Below are positions 62,769 through 64,000 of a DNA stretch of 64,000 nucleotides, in pieces. Origin of the DNA: Bretschneidera sinensis (Eukaryota > Streptophyta > Magnoliopsida > Brassicales > Akaniaceae); the NCBI GenBank assembly GCA_023935145.1, contig CM043698.1:143262001-143326000 (forward strand), in the 5' to 3' direction. The first letter of the stretch is position 1. Every line of letters begins with the position of its first letter. The notes under the pieces are model-generated. The model saw only the letters and a program-made list of their open reading frames with translations. It had not been told where the DNA came from and made no database searches. Made by a program: the position numbers and the translations under genes.

Positions 62769-64000
62769 CTGAATTTGCAAAAGACTTAAGTCAATTAATC
62801 ATAAACAGTGTGGGAAAGGAAGAAGATTCAATCAAATTTATAATCCCATCACAAGCTTCACCATGAAGACAATAAAGACGCACAAATGAAAATAAAACGA
62901 GTACTTTGCCGGGAGTACAGACAATTCATCTAATTGGAAATATTAAAATTTATAAACTTGTTCGCATGTGATGTGGAGTCAAAATCTAATTCTGCAACTA
63001 AGATCCCTCCAGAATATAAAGTTATGCACTAAAGGTGATCACACCAAATAGGGGCAGTTATGATAGAGGAGAGAAAAGAAGAAAAAGTAAAAGAAAGAAA
63101 AAGAAACTTCGTTGGGAAAAACCTTATTGAAACAACTTATGTTTGTGAATGGTGAAATATCTAAAAGATTTGCTTATGCAAAGTCATAAAGTTACTATTC
63201 ATGTCTAACGCGTGCACGTACATGCGCGACAAAAGGATGCATGTGTACGTGCATGGGCACCCAAAACATACTCAAGCACACAATAACATGTGTTGACAAA
63301 ACAATATCTTCAATGAAACAAGCATCAGGCACAGGCAACACCTTCTGGTGTAAGGAAAAGCAATAGACATAAGGAATAGAAATCTTAAAATAGACATCAA
63401 TAGCTTGCTATGAACGATCCAGAAATATGAACTTGAATATATTGGAAATGTAATAAAATCGAATTGATGCCTGATGAAGAGACACATCTTTGAAAAAATC
63501 CTTTTCTCGCAAAGTGATGGAACAAATAAATAAAAAGAGAAAGAGGACCACTCATATCGTCAAACATCAAAAGACACGTAATATTACTTTTAGAGAAAAA
63601 CTTAGATTAGATAGTTTAACACAATTCTTTTACGCCACATTTCTTTTGATTTGTGGATTAAATAATGGAGAAAGCAGCAAGCCCATTTACCTCATATTCT
63701 ATTAGTAAAGGGCTTACAGAAATCATCAAATTCAGATTATACACACATAAGAAAGATAAAGCATTAGAATTTTGTTTACATTAAGAAACTAATAGTATAC
63801 CTATGTAATTCAATAACTTCCTTATCTAAAATGCCTCTTCAGTACATAACTTCCAAAGAAGGTCTTACCATAGTCATAAAGGAAAAATATTTTATATGTA
63901 ATAAGTAAATTATTTCTTTGTAATATGTGTTGGACTAACTAACTAATTCCATAATTTAGCACTCACACACTCACATACTTGCAATATAATGTTGGTAACA
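62769..64000 (-). other. Start of intron 1 of copy 6
   Basis: Collinear with 13693-14910, including the contracted RY minisatellite at 63238-63255. No gene. Confidence 0.5.
63238..63255. promoter_or_regulatory. Intronic RY pair, copy 6
   Basis: TGCATG at 63238-63243 and 63250-63255, the same contracted arrangement as in copy 2. Confidence 0.4.

Larger units (their letters stand above)
44053..64000. repeat. Segmental duplication, block copy 2 (collinear with 1-14910)
   Basis: From 44053 the sequence repeats the window from base 1 in the same order: tRNA-Phe, tail-type VAL-like gene, intergenic region, B3-type VAL-like gene. It does so through to the window end, which matches about 14910. The main difference is a 4.87-kb gypsy insertion at 44816-49680. 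Identity by eye is high, and exon 3 of the B3-type copies encodes identical residues in both blocks. The left boundary of the duplicated unit lies at or before window base 1. Confidence 0.85.

Overview
This window is nuclear DNA from a flowering plant, most likely a woody dicot. The reasons are AT-rich sequence, GT-AG spliced genes with one intron of several kilobases, a tRNA-Phe-like gene, Ty1/copia and Ty3/gypsy retroelements with initiator-tRNA-Met primer sites, and a fragment of a plant CC-NBS-LRR resistance gene. The species cannot be named from the sequence alone.

The main content is a minus-strand tandem and segmental array of short genes related to the VAL/HSI2 group of B3 transcriptional repressors. 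I reconstructed exons by hand. One copy is intact and complete (11405-19300, six exons, 271 aa): a VAL-type PHD-like zinc domain followed directly by a B3 DNA-binding domain, with none of the long linker, CW finger or EAR tail of full-length VAL proteins. A second such copy (60481-62768) loses its first exon at the right edge. A different architecture occurs at 50265-56427: the same three zinc-domain exons continue in frame into a short unrelated C-terminal tail (176 aa, intact). Its sister at 1429-7365 has a 2-bp deletion that shifts the frame. Two further copies are wrecks: 23356-28132 (internal exons deleted, first exon frameshifted) and 30737-31168 (nonsense codon, lost splice acceptor, lost zinc ligand).

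Layout. 1-14910: block copy 1, containing a tRNA-Phe-like gene, the tail-type gene and the 3' part of the B3-type gene. 13020-35439: further modules with deletions. 35440-44052: sequence foreign to the array, made of a broken copia element, an LTR-like 2.1-kb segment, an LRR pseudogene and small fold-back elements. 44053-64000: block copy 2, collinear with 1-14910 but interrupted by a 4.87-kb Ty3/gypsy element (probably CRM clade) with a 5-bp target duplication.

The most interesting signal is in intron 1. Five of the six copies carry a short GT/AC-rich minisatellite dense in TGCATG/CATGCA, the RY motif bound by VAL-type B3 domains. The intron of a B3-repressor gene thus holds clustered candidate sites for its own protein family, which suggests auto- or cross-repression within the array. 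This is inference, but it is testable.
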